Source: Buddleja alternifolia (lineage: Eukaryota > Streptophyta > Magnoliopsida > Lamiales > Scrophulariaceae). Taken from it: a DNA stretch of 64,000 nt. The DNA lies in assembly GCA_019426215.1 (NCBI GenBank), contig CM033397.1:24182480-24246479 (forward strand), given 5' to 3'. This document shows, in pieces, positions 32,906 through 44,655 of this stretch. The notes beneath the pieces are model-generated. The model was not told where the DNA came from and made no database searches. It worked only from the letters and a program-made list of their open reading frames with translations. Every line of letters starts with the position of its first letter. The first letter of the stretch is position 1. Position numbers and translations under genes: made by a program.

Positions 32906-35673
32906 CTAGGCATGTAAAAGCAAGGAAAATCCGATAATCCGATCTGTAGTAAGACGCTGTGACTTGTGAGCTTCTGGCACATACCTGCAGTAATAATCTT
33001 CCAAATACGGATACACTGCCCGAGCTATGCCTTGATTGAGTTCAAGTAAGGAGAGAACATAGGCATAATGATCGCTTACTTCCTGTCTGATAGAAGTTAG
33101 AAGTGGATAACCTTGGAAGTTTCGAATCCTCAAGCCATTTGGGTTCCGTAGATTTTCAGTGAAGATCTTATCGAAATGAGGAATGGGAGCCATGATCTTT
33201 ATCATTAGTCTGAAATTGTCATCGCAGTGGCTTGGTGAGAAGTTCAAACAAGATGGGGATGAACTGCCACTGGTGGACGCTTGAGCGTTGAATTGGAGAG
33301 GAGTAATGGACAGTCTGTGCAACACTTGACGCAGACACTGCTCTATCTGTTGATGGACTTTAGGCAGCTTGGCAACAGGTCCAACTCGCTCTTGACGCTT
33401 GAGAAGACAATACTTGGCAAACTGACGCTTCTTGTCATGCATGCCTATGCCAAATAGATGGGGAGCTTGAACTAATTCTGTGAACGTATATCTATGGCCC
33501 ACATACGCTTCAACCCAGTTGACTTCAGCTATACAAGATTCAAAACGATATCTATCAGACTGATAGTTGGCATTCCAGACGCTGTCAAAGTATGCATCAG
33601 CTTCGGTCTGGATCAAATCCGTTAGAGATTCGAAACGCTCACTGGCACGAACTCCTTTATTCTTCCACAGTCGAAGAGGATTGACAGAATTCTTGTTCTC
33701 ATCACTGTTTGCTATAAGAGGAAAATGTCTGTAGCCATCTCTGTTTAAGACTTCTTCTAAAGGGTTGAGAAACTCTGGGCGGAAAGGAACATTCACTCTG
33801 ATGTTGTAGTCTCTCAGAGCAAAACCAGTTGACTTACTGTGCCCATAATCTAGGTAGTAGGCGAGATCCATATCACATCTAGGACTTCTACCTCTTTGTC
33901 TATCTTGTTGAAGAATAAGAGAAGATAGTATCTGACCAGGAGATTTACCAAGTTGAACGGCCAGATAGTACTTCCTCTCAATTTCTGTCAGCTCGGTGTT
34001 GAACACTATATCCTTGATCTTACTGTCAATATCAATCAGCAGGGCAATCTCATTCTCAGCAGCAATGTATCTTTCTTCATTATAGCCAGCATGAATGAAA
34101 TCTTCTTCAAATGCTGGAGACATATAATTGATTGAATTATCAATCGTCTTCAGATCATCTAGTTTGAAGATGTGCCTTGACTTTGTAACGTCTTCAGCAA
34201 CGCTCCGAACTTCTGAGCGTGCCTCTGTTATAGCCGAAACAGGAATTGATGTTTGAACCTCTTTGGGAGCAGGTTCCTCAGTTTTAATTGCAGCAGCTTC
34301 TGCGGCAACGTCTTTGGCAATAGCGACAACTTTTGTCATCTCAACATCTAGGTGGACGTCTGTTGTTGCTTCAGCAGCAGCTGGAACTAAAGTTGTAACA
34401 CATGAACTATCCTCTATAAGAGCAGGATCTTCTACGGATGTAGGAATAGAAATGTTGTGGGAAGAAATAAACTTACCCTAAGAACTTGTCTCAATAGCAA
34501 CGTGAGCGCTTGGCTCAACAGCAACTTGAGCATTTGGCTCAACAGTCTCAGGCTTCTCAGGAACAGGAGCAACTTGACGCTTGGTTGTCCTGGTACGTTT
34601 AAAGATTTTCTTTACATTTACTCCTTCAATGAGCTTGAGCGTTTGAGCTGGAGGAGCGGTAGATGGTTCCTCAAAGTCTATTTGTTTAATAATCCCTTCC
34701 AGCTTCCTACGCCTGATGAGAGGAATCTTGCCCTCTGCATCCTCATCAGTGTCCTCATCATCCTATTGAGGAGAAGGAATGACTTGAGCCTTGGGCTTTC
34801 TGGGAGCTCTCTTCTTTGTAGCAGTCGGGCGCCTCATGGCTTTTTCTGGAACTGGACGCTCAGCTTCTTCATCTGATGCTTTGCGTACTTCCAGACGCTC
34901 AGATAGTGGTCTAGCAGCACCACCAACTTTGGAAGGATTGAACAGATTGTTCAGAATTCTTCTTCCAGCATCTTGGTCTTGTTCAGCAGTTGACCAGATG
35001 AGTAGACACAGTCTGATTTATACAATAGGCCGCTCAAAATAAGCCCATAAGGTTTATTTGGGGTGCTTAAACAATCTCTAAACCTTCCAAATACATACTC
35101 ACTCCAGTTTATCTTGAGATTGAGGAGTATCGTCGTCATCATCTGAAATTGAACTGGGTTCACTGTATCAAGGGTACCCACTCGACATTCTATGATTTTG
35201 CTACAGAAAACAGCCATCAGTAGGTATTTGGATACTAAATCTTTCTTTTCAAAGTGTTGTTTGTATGGTACTCCATCATAAGCACTCATAGTTGTCCATG
35301 CGTTCTTGATTTGTTCTAAAGTAACATTGTCCAATGCCTCACCCTCATTTGGGAGATTGAAGTTCTTAGCAATGGAAGCAGCAGACAAAACAAATTCCTT
35401 TGGTGGCTCCTTCTTGGATAGAGGAATGAGATAAGAGATAGATTTCTTGCCCTCAGAGAGTTTAGCAGTTTTCCAGAAGATGTCGACTTCCGTTGGAAAC
35501 AGATAGGAATACTTAGTCAAGAATATTTTGAGCCCATCCTTGGTTACCATGTCCATCACATCAGTTAGATTGATCTGAGGTTGTTCATAAAGAAATTTCC
35601 AATCAACAACAAGGCCTTCAGTAGCCTTAATGATAGGCTCGACCAAAGTAGAAGCAGATTTCTTTGGTGCCAT
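32906..35673 (-). pseudogene. SIRE-like third ORF, copy 2 (nearly full length)
   Basis: The frame starts at the ATG at 35673 (MAPKKSAST) and ends at TAG 32906, about 920 codons. It is interrupted by one missing base near 34965, TAG at 34763 and TAG at 34478; both TAGs are shared with copy 1. The C-terminal half (32906-34339, 477 residues) is uninterrupted. It contains a block with QILSSLILQQDRQRGRSP, a Trp/Tyr-rich core (WVEAYVGHRYTFTELVQAPH), a Ser-rich segment (ASTSGSSSPSCLN) and a final helical part. No transmembrane helix or enzyme motif stands out. It could be the env-like ORF of SIRE elements or another accessory protein. The true C-terminus may have been altered by the boundary with the Athila element. 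Confidence 0.7.
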
Positions 35674-36435
35674 TTTTAGTGAAAGAGATGAACTGAGATT
35701 TTCTTTTTCTTTGAAAGAGAGAGAGAGAGTAAAATTTGCAGAAAGCTTTGAGTGAAAGTGAATAATTTTTCTGCGGAAATTGTGTTTTAAATGACACATT
35801 AATGAATTTTTTAAACTTGTTAACTGCGGACGCTAGTTTTGTGTAAAAGAGAGAAGTTACATTTGGTAACTCCCATATATAATAATTTGACATCCGAGAG
35901 TTAAAATTTGAAAAACGTTTGGGATTTTCAGAGTGTAGTACACGCGCCTAATGGTACACTGACATGTACATAGACATGTGCTATTTCTGAACCGCCATTT
36001 TGAAAAGTTTTGATTGCCGGCCAGTTTGATGTGATGGAAGCGTGTAGATAGAGTACAACATAGATTGTTGAGTCTATCCACTACTTCAAGAAGCTTGTAA
36101 GATTTATGCATGAGTTTTATAAACGATTTTATATTGAGTGTTGAATGGAATTGGTTCAACGCTTAACAGATACCACACGTTGTTAAATTTATATTGACGC
36201 TTGAAACTAAGATCCTTTTATATTTTAGCGTCAACATATTGTACATAAATAATTCTGAGCGTTGATGATCATGCACATGAAAGTTTTTGATCATTGACGC
36301 TTGAAATATGTTTCAAGTACAATTTTAAGGTTCCCCTTAAGTTTGATAAATTGTAACAACTTTTTAAAATCTTTTGGACATAAATAAAGTGGATTCCCCC
36401 TAATTATATGTCTAATAAAATATGATGCATAATAA
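35674..36435 (-). other. Spacer between RNase H and third ORF, copy 2
   Basis: Counterpart of 2011-2771, with the same two minus-strand purine tracts (near 36335 and 36395) and the GA-rich run before the third-ORF ATG (about 35720-35729). No ORF is credible. Confidence 0.5.
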
Positions 36436-38010
36436 TTAAGCGTATAAGTCGATCATACCTAATTCATTTCTCAAAGTAAGAAGTCGTTGTTCGTTGAGCG
36501 CTTTGGTGAAGATATCTGCCAATTGTTTGTCAGTTCCAATTAAATCCATGGAGATATATTTCTTTTGAACATGGTCACGAAGAAAATGGTATCTAATGTC
36601 AATATGTTTGGTTATGGAGTGAAGAATAGGGTTTTGAGTCATGGCTAGAGTGCTTTGGTTATCACAATGAATGGGGGTTGGACCAAGGATTATACAATAA
36701 TCTCTAAGTTGTTGCCTCATCCATAACACTTGTGCACAACAACTTCCTGCAGCTACATACTCAGCTTCGGCTGTGGAGGTAGCTATTGATTGTTGTTTCT
36801 TACTATGCCATGAAACTAACCTATCACCTAGAAATTGACATGTACCACTAGTGCTCTTACGATTTATTTTGCAACCTGCAAAATCTGCATCTGAGTAACC
36901 AATTAGTTCAAAAGGAAAGTCCCTAGGATACCATAAGCCCACATTTTGTGTGCCTTTTAGGTATTCAAGGATCTTCTTGGCAGCAATTAAGTGTGACTCT
37001 TTAGTATCAGCTTGAAACCGTGCACACATGCTTACCGAAAACATAATATCAGGTCTACTAGCAGTAAGATAAAGAAGTGATCCAATGATACCTCTATAAT
37101 TAGTGATATCAATCTTCTTCCCACTTTCTTCTTTATCTAACTTAAGCGTTTGGCTCATTGGAATTTTTGAATATGATGCATTTTCCATACCAAATTTTTT
37201 AATCATATCTCTTGTATATTTAGCTTGGTTAATAAATGTGCCATTAGGGAGTTGTTTCACTTGTAATCCTAAGAAGAAAGTTAATTCACCCATCATGCTC
37301 ATTTCAAATTGTTCTTGCATCATTTTTGAAAATTTCTCACACCAACGCTTATTAGTCGAGCCAAATATAATATCATCAACCTAAATTTGGACTAAGAGAA
37401 TATCTTCATTTTTGGTAATTTTAAATAACGTTGTATCAACGCTGCCTTTTGAAAAGCCTTTACCAATAAGAAAGATAGAGAGAGTGTCATACCATGCTCG
37501 GGGTGCTTGCATAAGCCCATAAAGTGCTTTATCTAGCTTGTAGACCATACCCTTACCATGGTTGTTGATGAATCCCGGTGGTTGCTCCACATATACTTCT
37601 TCTTGGAGTTTACCATTCAAGAAGGCACTCTTCACGTCCATCTGACACACCGTAAACTTATTGAGCGCTGCATACGCTAGAAACATGCGAATTGCTTCAA
37701 GACGGGCGATTGGAGCATATGTCTCATCAAAGTCAATACCCTTTTCTTGGTAATATCCTTGAGCTACGAGTCTGGCCTTATTTCTTGTTAAAATGCCATT
37801 CTCATCCATCTTGTTTCTATAAACCCATCTAGTTCCAATAACTAGCGTCCAAACCTTACTACGCTCGAATTGATTCAGCTCTTCTTGCATGGCTTCAATC
37901 CAACTTGGATCACTTAGCACTTCATCCACTTTCTTAGGTTCCATTTGAGATAGAAAGCTTGCGAACATAGCCTCATTAAATGTAGCAGCTCTAGTCCTAA
38001 CGGGCACTTC
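36436..38010 (-). pseudogene. SIRE-like copia reverse transcriptase and RNase H, copy 2
   Basis: Better preserved than copy 1. One frame (36436-37323, 295 residues) spans the RT thumb and all of RNase H, including YSDADFAGC, RKSTSGTCQFLGDR, STAEAEYVAAGSCC and ADIFTKAL. A second frame (37381-38007) covers the RT fingers and palm up to the catalytic site. Between them the YVDD box is present as TAG-V-D-D: the Tyr codon is TAG (37381-37383) exactly as in copy 1. A 21-bp stretch in the fingers (near 37845) is missing relative to copy 1. The enzyme is inactive as written. Confidence 0.9.
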
Positions 38011-38600
38011 AATAACTCCAATAATCTGCCCAGGTGGATGATCACGCAGCCATAGTCTATCTGGTTGGAATGGGTTAAGAGGTTGAACAGGCGCTTGACA
38101 ATCAGACGCTGGAGTACCTTCTTGTGTAGATGCTTCAAGTTAACCAATCCTTGTTTGCTCTTGATGATCAATCTCTTCATGATCATCAGCATTTCTTTCA
38201 TTGTTATCCAGAGTAACCTTACGAGTAATCTTAGGAGGTGGCACTGAGATCTCATCATCGTCGTCACTATCATCATCAATTGTAATCTTAGATGCTTGAA
38301 CGATCAGATGCTTGACTTCCCTCTTGCGTAGGCGTTTCAAGTTCACCAATCCTTGTTTGCTCTCAATGATCACTTTCTTCATGATCATCAGAAGATCTTG
38401 CATTGTTATCCGAAATATCCTCACGAGTAATCTTAGGAAGTGGCACTGAGATCTCATCATCATTGTCACTATCATCATCAATTGTAATCTTAGACGCTTG
38501 ATGACATAGATCTTCAACTCCTACATCATTCACATTAACTTTACTCGGTTCTTGGTTAGCATCATCAAAAACAACATGAATAGATTCTCCAACTTTCGAT
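38011..38600 (-). repeat. Pol linker with ~202-bp imperfect tandem repeat, copy 2
   Basis: The same two-unit repeat as at 4394-4990, with units beginning near 38120 and 38322, again encoding Asp/Ser-rich acidic tracts. It confirms that the repeat is older than the segmental duplication. Confidence 0.72.
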
Positions 38601-39900
38601 TTGATCTTGTTTAAGATGCGAAAATTCTTTCCATTCTTAGCGTAGCTAGAAAGATTCCCTCATCCACTTTAGGATCAAATGTCTTTAGGATTTGGGATTT
38701 ATGAATAAAACATTTAGAACCAAAGACATGAAAGTATGAAACATTTGGCTTACGTCCCTTCCACAGTTCATATGGAGTTTTCCCATGCTGTTTGTTGATC
38801 ATGCAGTGGTTTTGAGTGTAACAGACAGTATTGATCGCTTCGGCCCAAACCTAGGAGCAAGCTTGGACTCTGCTAACATTTTCCTAGCAGCTTCATTGAG
38901 TGTTCTGTTTTGGCGCTCAGCAACACCATTCTGTTGGGGAGTTCTGGGAGCTGAATACTCATGATGTATTCCATTCTCTGCACAAAACTTCTCAACAACC
39001 TTGTTAGTAAACTCAGTATCATGATCGCTTCTTATTCTTGCAACTTTAAGATTTTTCAATTTTTGAAGTTGCCAAACATTCGTTGTTAACTTGTCACATG
39101 TTTCATCTTTGGATGAAAGAAATTCCACCCAAGTAAATCGAGAGAAATCATCCACTATCACCAAAGTATACTTTTTACCACTCACACTAATCGTTTGAAC
39201 GGGTCCAAACAAATCAATGTGAAGTAGTTCAAGTATTCTAGAGGTAGATAGATGAGGTTTTCTCTTGAAGGATGATTTGACTTGTTTGCCCATTTGACAA
39301 GCATCACAAAGGCGATCCTTATGAAATGATCCTTTTGGTAATCCCTCTACAAGATTTAGATTTATAAGCTGAGAGATTGTCTTAGAGTTGAGGTGATTCA
39401 TTTTTTTATGCCATAACCAACTTGTTTTAGATTCATTTTTAGCAACAAAACAAGTTAGGTTGTTATCAAGTGTTGAACCCCAATCTACCACATATACATT
39501 GTTTGTTCTTTTACCTTTCAATTTAGTAGACTTAGTCTTAGCGTCATTTATATAGTAACAATCACTTGAGAATATGACTTCAAAGCCTTTATCACAAAAT
39601 TGACTTGTGCTTAATAAATTGTGCTTTAGACCCTCAACATAATAAACATCACTTATCATGATGTTCCCCCTATGCACAGTACCTATACCTTTGGTTTTAC
39701 CATTGGAGTTGTCACCAAATACAACCTGAGGACCATTGGTAGCTCGATAGTTGATCAGAAATCTTTGGAACCAGTCATGTGCCTTGACGATCCAATATCG
39801 AAGTACCAAACAGATGTATTGGCTTTAGCTCTAGGTACCTGCAATCAAAAGGGAAGTTCTATTTCTAATTAGGTAACCATTATTGCTTGGGTCCTTTACC
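38601..39900 (-). pseudogene. SIRE-like protease and integrase, copy 2
   Basis: A 336-residue frame (38799-39809) runs from just past the protease site through the zinc region and integrase core. A second frame (38611-38802) carries the integrase C-terminus (MINKQHGKTPYELWKGRKPN). The protease active site at about 39795 reads WYFDIGSSRHM: the essential Ser after Asp is Ile, unlike copy 1. The second catalytic block reads RSDHDTEF. The frameshifts after the protease site and after ESKLAP are shared with copy 1. Confidence 0.85.
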
Positions 39901-40455
39901 ATTAGTAGCATTGTTAGTTTGAATTAGAACTTTAGGAACCCATATTTGCCTAGTCTTCATAGTAGGAATACTGGCCTTCTTGGGTTTCACAATGTGTTGT
40001 GTGTGCTGTTTCGGTGTATAGTAATATCCTCGATTATAATAGTAATCATATCATAGTCATAGTCATAATCATCATAGTAGTGATAATATGATCTAGACCA
40101 TTGTGGATATTGGCGCTGGTATTTCCGTAGCGCTGGCTTAGGGTGCACTTTTGATGTTGGACGCTTAGCGCTTGATTCATAGTGGGTAGGTTTATCCTTA
40201 GCCTTCTGAGCGTTTGAACGAACCCGTCTTTGTGAATCATTTTCTTTCGCCTTTCCTTTGCCTGAGTCAGCTTTGGCTTTCTCATTAGGCCTCTTACCAT
40301 TGTCGCTTAGTTCATTTAGCGTTTATCTTTGTGAACCTTTTTTAACAAAGAAAATACCCTTTCCTTTGTTGTTTGCCATAAAATTTGATTTGTTTGGTTG
40401 TTTACCGAATTTATTGTATCCTAAACCAGTCTTTTCCCCAAATAACCTTGTTAGC
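39901..40455 (-). pseudogene. SIRE-like gag C-terminal segment, copy 2
   Basis: Counterpart of 6261-6860: a basic region (KFGKQPNKSNFMANNKGKG) and the Tyr/Asp triplet repeat (about 40025-40080). It is one base out of phase with copy 1 inside the repeat. The frame is broken in several places. Confidence 0.58.
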
Positions 40456-42072
40456 TTAGTCACATTGTCTAACTTTTCTTGACGCTGTAGACAATGATGA
40501 GACGAGCTGTTCTGATTTAGCAAGTCTAGCAATTAGCTCAGCTTCTCTCTTGACTATCATATCAAGATCACTTTTCAACTGGATTATTTCACTCTCAAGC
40601 AATTGGTTTTTCTCAATGCATTGTTGCTGAACTTGCAATTCTGCTTTGAGCGTCACTTTATCACTTTTGAGCGATGAAATAATATCAAAGTGATTTTGGT
40701 ATAATTTGGCGGCAACTTGACAATCATTATAATATTCTTTGATTTTGTCAAGTAATTCTTCATAACAAAGAGGAAGAGATAATTCAGTGTTTACCTCAGG
40801 AGACGCTTCATCATCTCTGTCCATGAGATAAATAAGCGCTGAGTCATCAACTGGCTCATCATCATCACTACTTTCTTCTGAAGACTCCAAGTCTTCAGGC
40901 GCGGATGCTTGTTCTGATTCCGCTAGCAAACCTTGTTGAAGAAGGTTGCTCCTGAATTGGTTTCTATCCAAGTAATCCTGCCTTGAAGGCTTAGATACGT
41001 TTGGATAAGGACAATTTACCTGGTAGTGCCCTGGTTTCCTGCAATTATAACACAGATTAGTTTTCATCTTTTGTTCATTTGTTAATCTTGCATTGTGTGG
41101 TTTTGAGACCACTGGCGCTGAGACATTTTGAGCAGACACTATGTACTGAACAGGCGCTTGGGATATAGGAACAAAATACTGAGGCGCTTGAAACTGTTGA
41201 TGTATTAGAGCAAGCACTTGATATGAACTGTGTCCTTGATGCTTAGGACTACTTCCTTTCTTTTCATATCTCAAGAACTTTCTGAATCTATTTAGAAGTG
41301 CTAGTTCCTCATCCTCACTGATATCTGGACCTTTTCTCTTATTACCCGATTTACCCTTGATTGATGCTACGAGCGCTCCAGATTCAATTACCGGACTACT
41401 CACAACATCACTAGCTGAGTTTAACTCAAACTCAAATGCCTTGAGTTCTGAAAAGACGTCTTCTAGACTTAAAAGATCCAACATATTAGATTCTCTCATT
41501 GCGGTTGTCTTCATCAAAAATCTACTAGGTAGACTTTTGAAAATCTTAACCACCATTTCTCTGTTTTACAAATCCATTCCCAATGATGTAAGTTCCGTAA
41601 CAAGAGCTGTGAATCTTATGTCCAATTGCTCTAGGGTCTCGTTAGGTAACATCTTAAAGCTGTTGAATTTTTCTCGAGCAATGGAGAGCTTATTTTCCTT
41701 GGTTTGAGCTGATCCACCACAGATTATAGCCAACTTATCTCAGATTTCTTTAGTGGTATTACATGATTTAACTTTGTTGAATAAATTGTTGTTGTCACCA
41801 ATAGCTGTATACAAAGCATTTCGACCAACATTGTCCAGATTTGCTCTTCGACGCTCATCAGTGGACCATTCTTGTTTAGGCTTCTCAACATAGTCATCTG
41901 GAGTTTCTTCTGTGGCTCCAGGTGCTCTGGTAATAACCTTCAGAATTTGTATTGGTCCATTTGAAATAATATCGCACATTTCGTCATCACATGAACAAAG
42001 ATATGTAAAAGCTTTGACCTTCCATGAGTCATAGTTTGACTCGGTCAACTTAGGAAGTTTAGAAAATGCCAT
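40456..42072 (-). pseudogene. SIRE-like copia gag, copy 2
   Basis: The start is the ATG at 42072 (MAFSKLPKLTESNYDSWKVK). The N-terminal part ends at a TGA at 41740 in place of Trp, shared with copy 1. The remainder is open for 366 codons (40456-41556). It includes the CCHC knuckle CYNCRKPGHYQVNCP (about 41020-41065), the acidic Ser/Glu/Asp region and the helical tail that copy 1 has partly lost. The 56 bases missing from copy 1 are present at about 41540-41595. Confidence 0.83.
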
Positions 42073-42156
42073 GAAAGATAAATTAAAACCAACTAAATTT
42101 GAAAAGAGATCTAAACAAGCTGTTACGCTTGGAAACTTTAAAATTTCAACTTTAGC

Positions 42157-42171
42157 CGCTCTGATACCACT
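42157..42171 (-). other. Primer-binding site of SIRE-like element, copy 2
   Basis: The minus strand reads AGTGGTATCAGAGCG directly inside the 5' LTR. It is a perfect match to the complement of the initiator tRNA-Met 3' end (TGGTATCAGAGC) and is better preserved than in copy 1. Confidence 0.88.
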
Positions 42172-43690
42172 TGTTGGTCCCAAGTGGCATACGAAAGGGT
42201 CTAGAAGGGGGAGGTTGAATAGAACCTGAAGTCTTTTTTTACTTCAAAAAGATTCGTATTAAAATGTTTTGGAAGCTTGAAATGTAGACGTTCGACTAAG
42301 CATTTACTTTAAATATAGACGCTTAGGCTAAGCGTCTGATGAAGACTATTTTAGAAAGTTAACTTAGACTTTAAGATTTGAATACTTTAACCAAATAGAT
42401 TTAAGTGTTCAGTTCTTTAATCAGTGTTAGCACAGCGGAATAATTTTAGAGTCTTCTCTTTTGAAAGCTTTAGCGTCACAAGAAAGTGTTTTAGTTGCTT
42501 AGCGTTCACTTGAGTTTTACTTAATAGATTTATACAAAGATATAATAATATGAAGAATGACTGTAAAGTAAAGAGCACGATATTTGTAAGGTTCGTTGGG
42601 TGGTGTAATCCCAACTACGTCATTCTTCTCCTCGAACACTTGGAGGCAATCCACTAAAATGATTCTCAAAAAATCACACAGAATCTTCTACAAAATAGGG
42701 AGAGATGGATGTTGATGACTTGAGCTCCTTGATCACACAGATTTCTGCTCCAAATCACTTCAATCCCCTTACTTCTTTCACCCAGAAATAATGCAAGTAT
42801 CCAACTTCGACTTCACACAGATCGCGCGACTTGGATGGGGTTTTTCTAAACGGTTTGTTTGATTTTGATGACGTTTAAACAACTTGAGAATATCTCAATA
42901 CTAATGTGGGTTTCTTCAAAAAGAATGTTTGAGATATTGGTTAACTGTCTCAGGAATTGAAGAAAAGCAAGGAGAATGTTTGCTTGAATATTCTGACTTT
43001 TCTGAGAGTTTAAGGAATGAGACTTCAATGCAACAACAATTTGGCTTGGAATTGATCGTTGTTTTTGGCTGGTTGTTAATGTCCTATTTATAGGCATTCT
43101 TGGAAAAAGTGTCCGTTTGACACATGCACAGGCGCATGTCTCTCACTTCCGCGAGTGAACCACTTTTGTCCTTTTTCCTGAAAATTTGTTGCACAAAAGT
43201 TGGTGCTGCGGTCTGTGAAAAGTTGACAGTCCAATAGGGTGCCTTCTCCGTACGTCTGGAAGTGCTTATCACATATAATGCTCCTATCAGCATTCAATGC
43301 ATTTGAATTAAATACCCATTGGTATTTAATGCACTGAGAATAATTGCATTAAACTCCTTCTGGCTTGGAAATAAATTCATGTGAAATCCATCGTTGATAG
43401 ACGCTTATCCATCCTTAAATTGCTTCTGCCCTATAAGGTAACGCTTGATATAGCTGGTTATTTGGACGCTTGGAAACTTTTTCTTCATTCAGACTCCAGG
43501 CGTTTGAGTCTTCAAACTTAACTACTGATAAGCTCACTCAGAATTCATCAGACGCTCAGCCTAAGACTACTTAGCCTAACAATCTAGAATAAAACAAAAC
43601 GAAACCTATAAAGCCTATTACAAATCTAACACTTCAAATCTTATACATGATTTCTACTATAATCAAACTTACATATTTTGGGGTCTAACA
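42172..43690 (-). mobile_element. SIRE-like 5' LTR, truncated at outer end, copy 2
   Basis: This is 1519 bases from TGTTGGTCCCAAGTGGCATA to GGGGTCTAACA, with the same missing outer end as copy 1. A TATA box is at 43085-43092 on the minus strand (TATAAATA). Confidence 0.86.
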
Positions 43691-44125
43691 TAATTCTGTG
43701 TGATTCTTTGAGAATCATTTTAGTGGATTGCCTCCAAGTGTTCAAGGAAAAGTAGGACGTAGTTGGGATTACACCACCCAACGAACCTTACAAATATTGT
43801 GTTTCTTACTTTACAGTCAATTTCCTTATTTGTCATATTATTGCATAAATCTGTTAAGTAGAATTCAATTGAATGCTAAGCAATAAAAGTACCTTCAGTG
43901 ACGCAAAAACTTTCAAAAGAGAAGACTCTAAAATCATTCTGTCGTGCTGACACTGATCAAAGAAGTGAACGCTTAAACCTATTTGGTTATTGTATTCAAA
44001 TCTTGAAGTCTAAGTTAACTTTTTAAAAACAGTCTTACGAAATTTTTTGAAGTCGTAAAAAGAGTTCAGGGTATATTCAATCCCCCCCCCTTCTAGACCC
44101 CTGTGTATGCCACTTGGGACCAACA
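43691..44125 (+). mobile_element. Inverted fragment of a SIRE-like LTR, copy 2
   Basis: Counterpart of 10014-10504, about 55 bases shorter because of a deletion near 44035 (after ACAGTCTTACGAAA). It pairs with about 42172-42670. It is followed by ATATT and the CATAG target repeat of copia-2. Confidence 0.8.
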
Positions 44126-44135
44126 ATATTCATAG

Positions 44136-44655
44136 TGTTTGGAATCCCGTACAGAAAAATAGAGAATTGCAGCGGAAAACTCGAGGATTCCAACCGGTAG
44201 ATCACAAAATAGATCTGATGATTTTTCATGGGTTTCGCGAAATTTAGAACGAATAAACATACCTTTTGATTCGCTTATTGATTCTGCATAACAACAATCC
44301 TCCAAGGGCTCCTGTCTCTAAAGCTACACATGAAATGAGCCTTCCAAAGATCCCGAGACTCCTCCTTCTTTATAGTAATGGACGGCTAGAGAGGAGAAAG
44401 GAGAGAGGGGAGAGAGTTCTTTTCTTTTTGTGTTATGTAGTGTTATCTTGCGAACCCTTTTAAGTGATAAAGGGCAAAGAGTCAAACCTTTATTCACATG
44501 GACTATATGTTCAATACTTATTTAGATGCCATAAAGATTTATATGAACAAAATACAGATGCCTTTATTCATATTATTTTAATAGTTTGTACAACATAATG
44601 AGATACCCTAACCTAACTATTTGTCCTCATTGGCATCTAGGGCATATACCTAACA
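44136..44655 (-). mobile_element. Copia-2 3' LTR, copy 2, internally deleted
   Basis: Only 520 bases remain, from TGTTTGGAATCCCGTACAG to ATATACCTAACA. Relative to copy 1, the sequence between 10821 and 13760 is gone. CTTG is present at both edges and once at the junction (44447-44450), a microhomology typical of end-joining or slippage deletions. Copy 1's nested solo LTR lies wholly inside the missing part, so whether copy 2 ever had it cannot be told. Confidence 0.9.
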
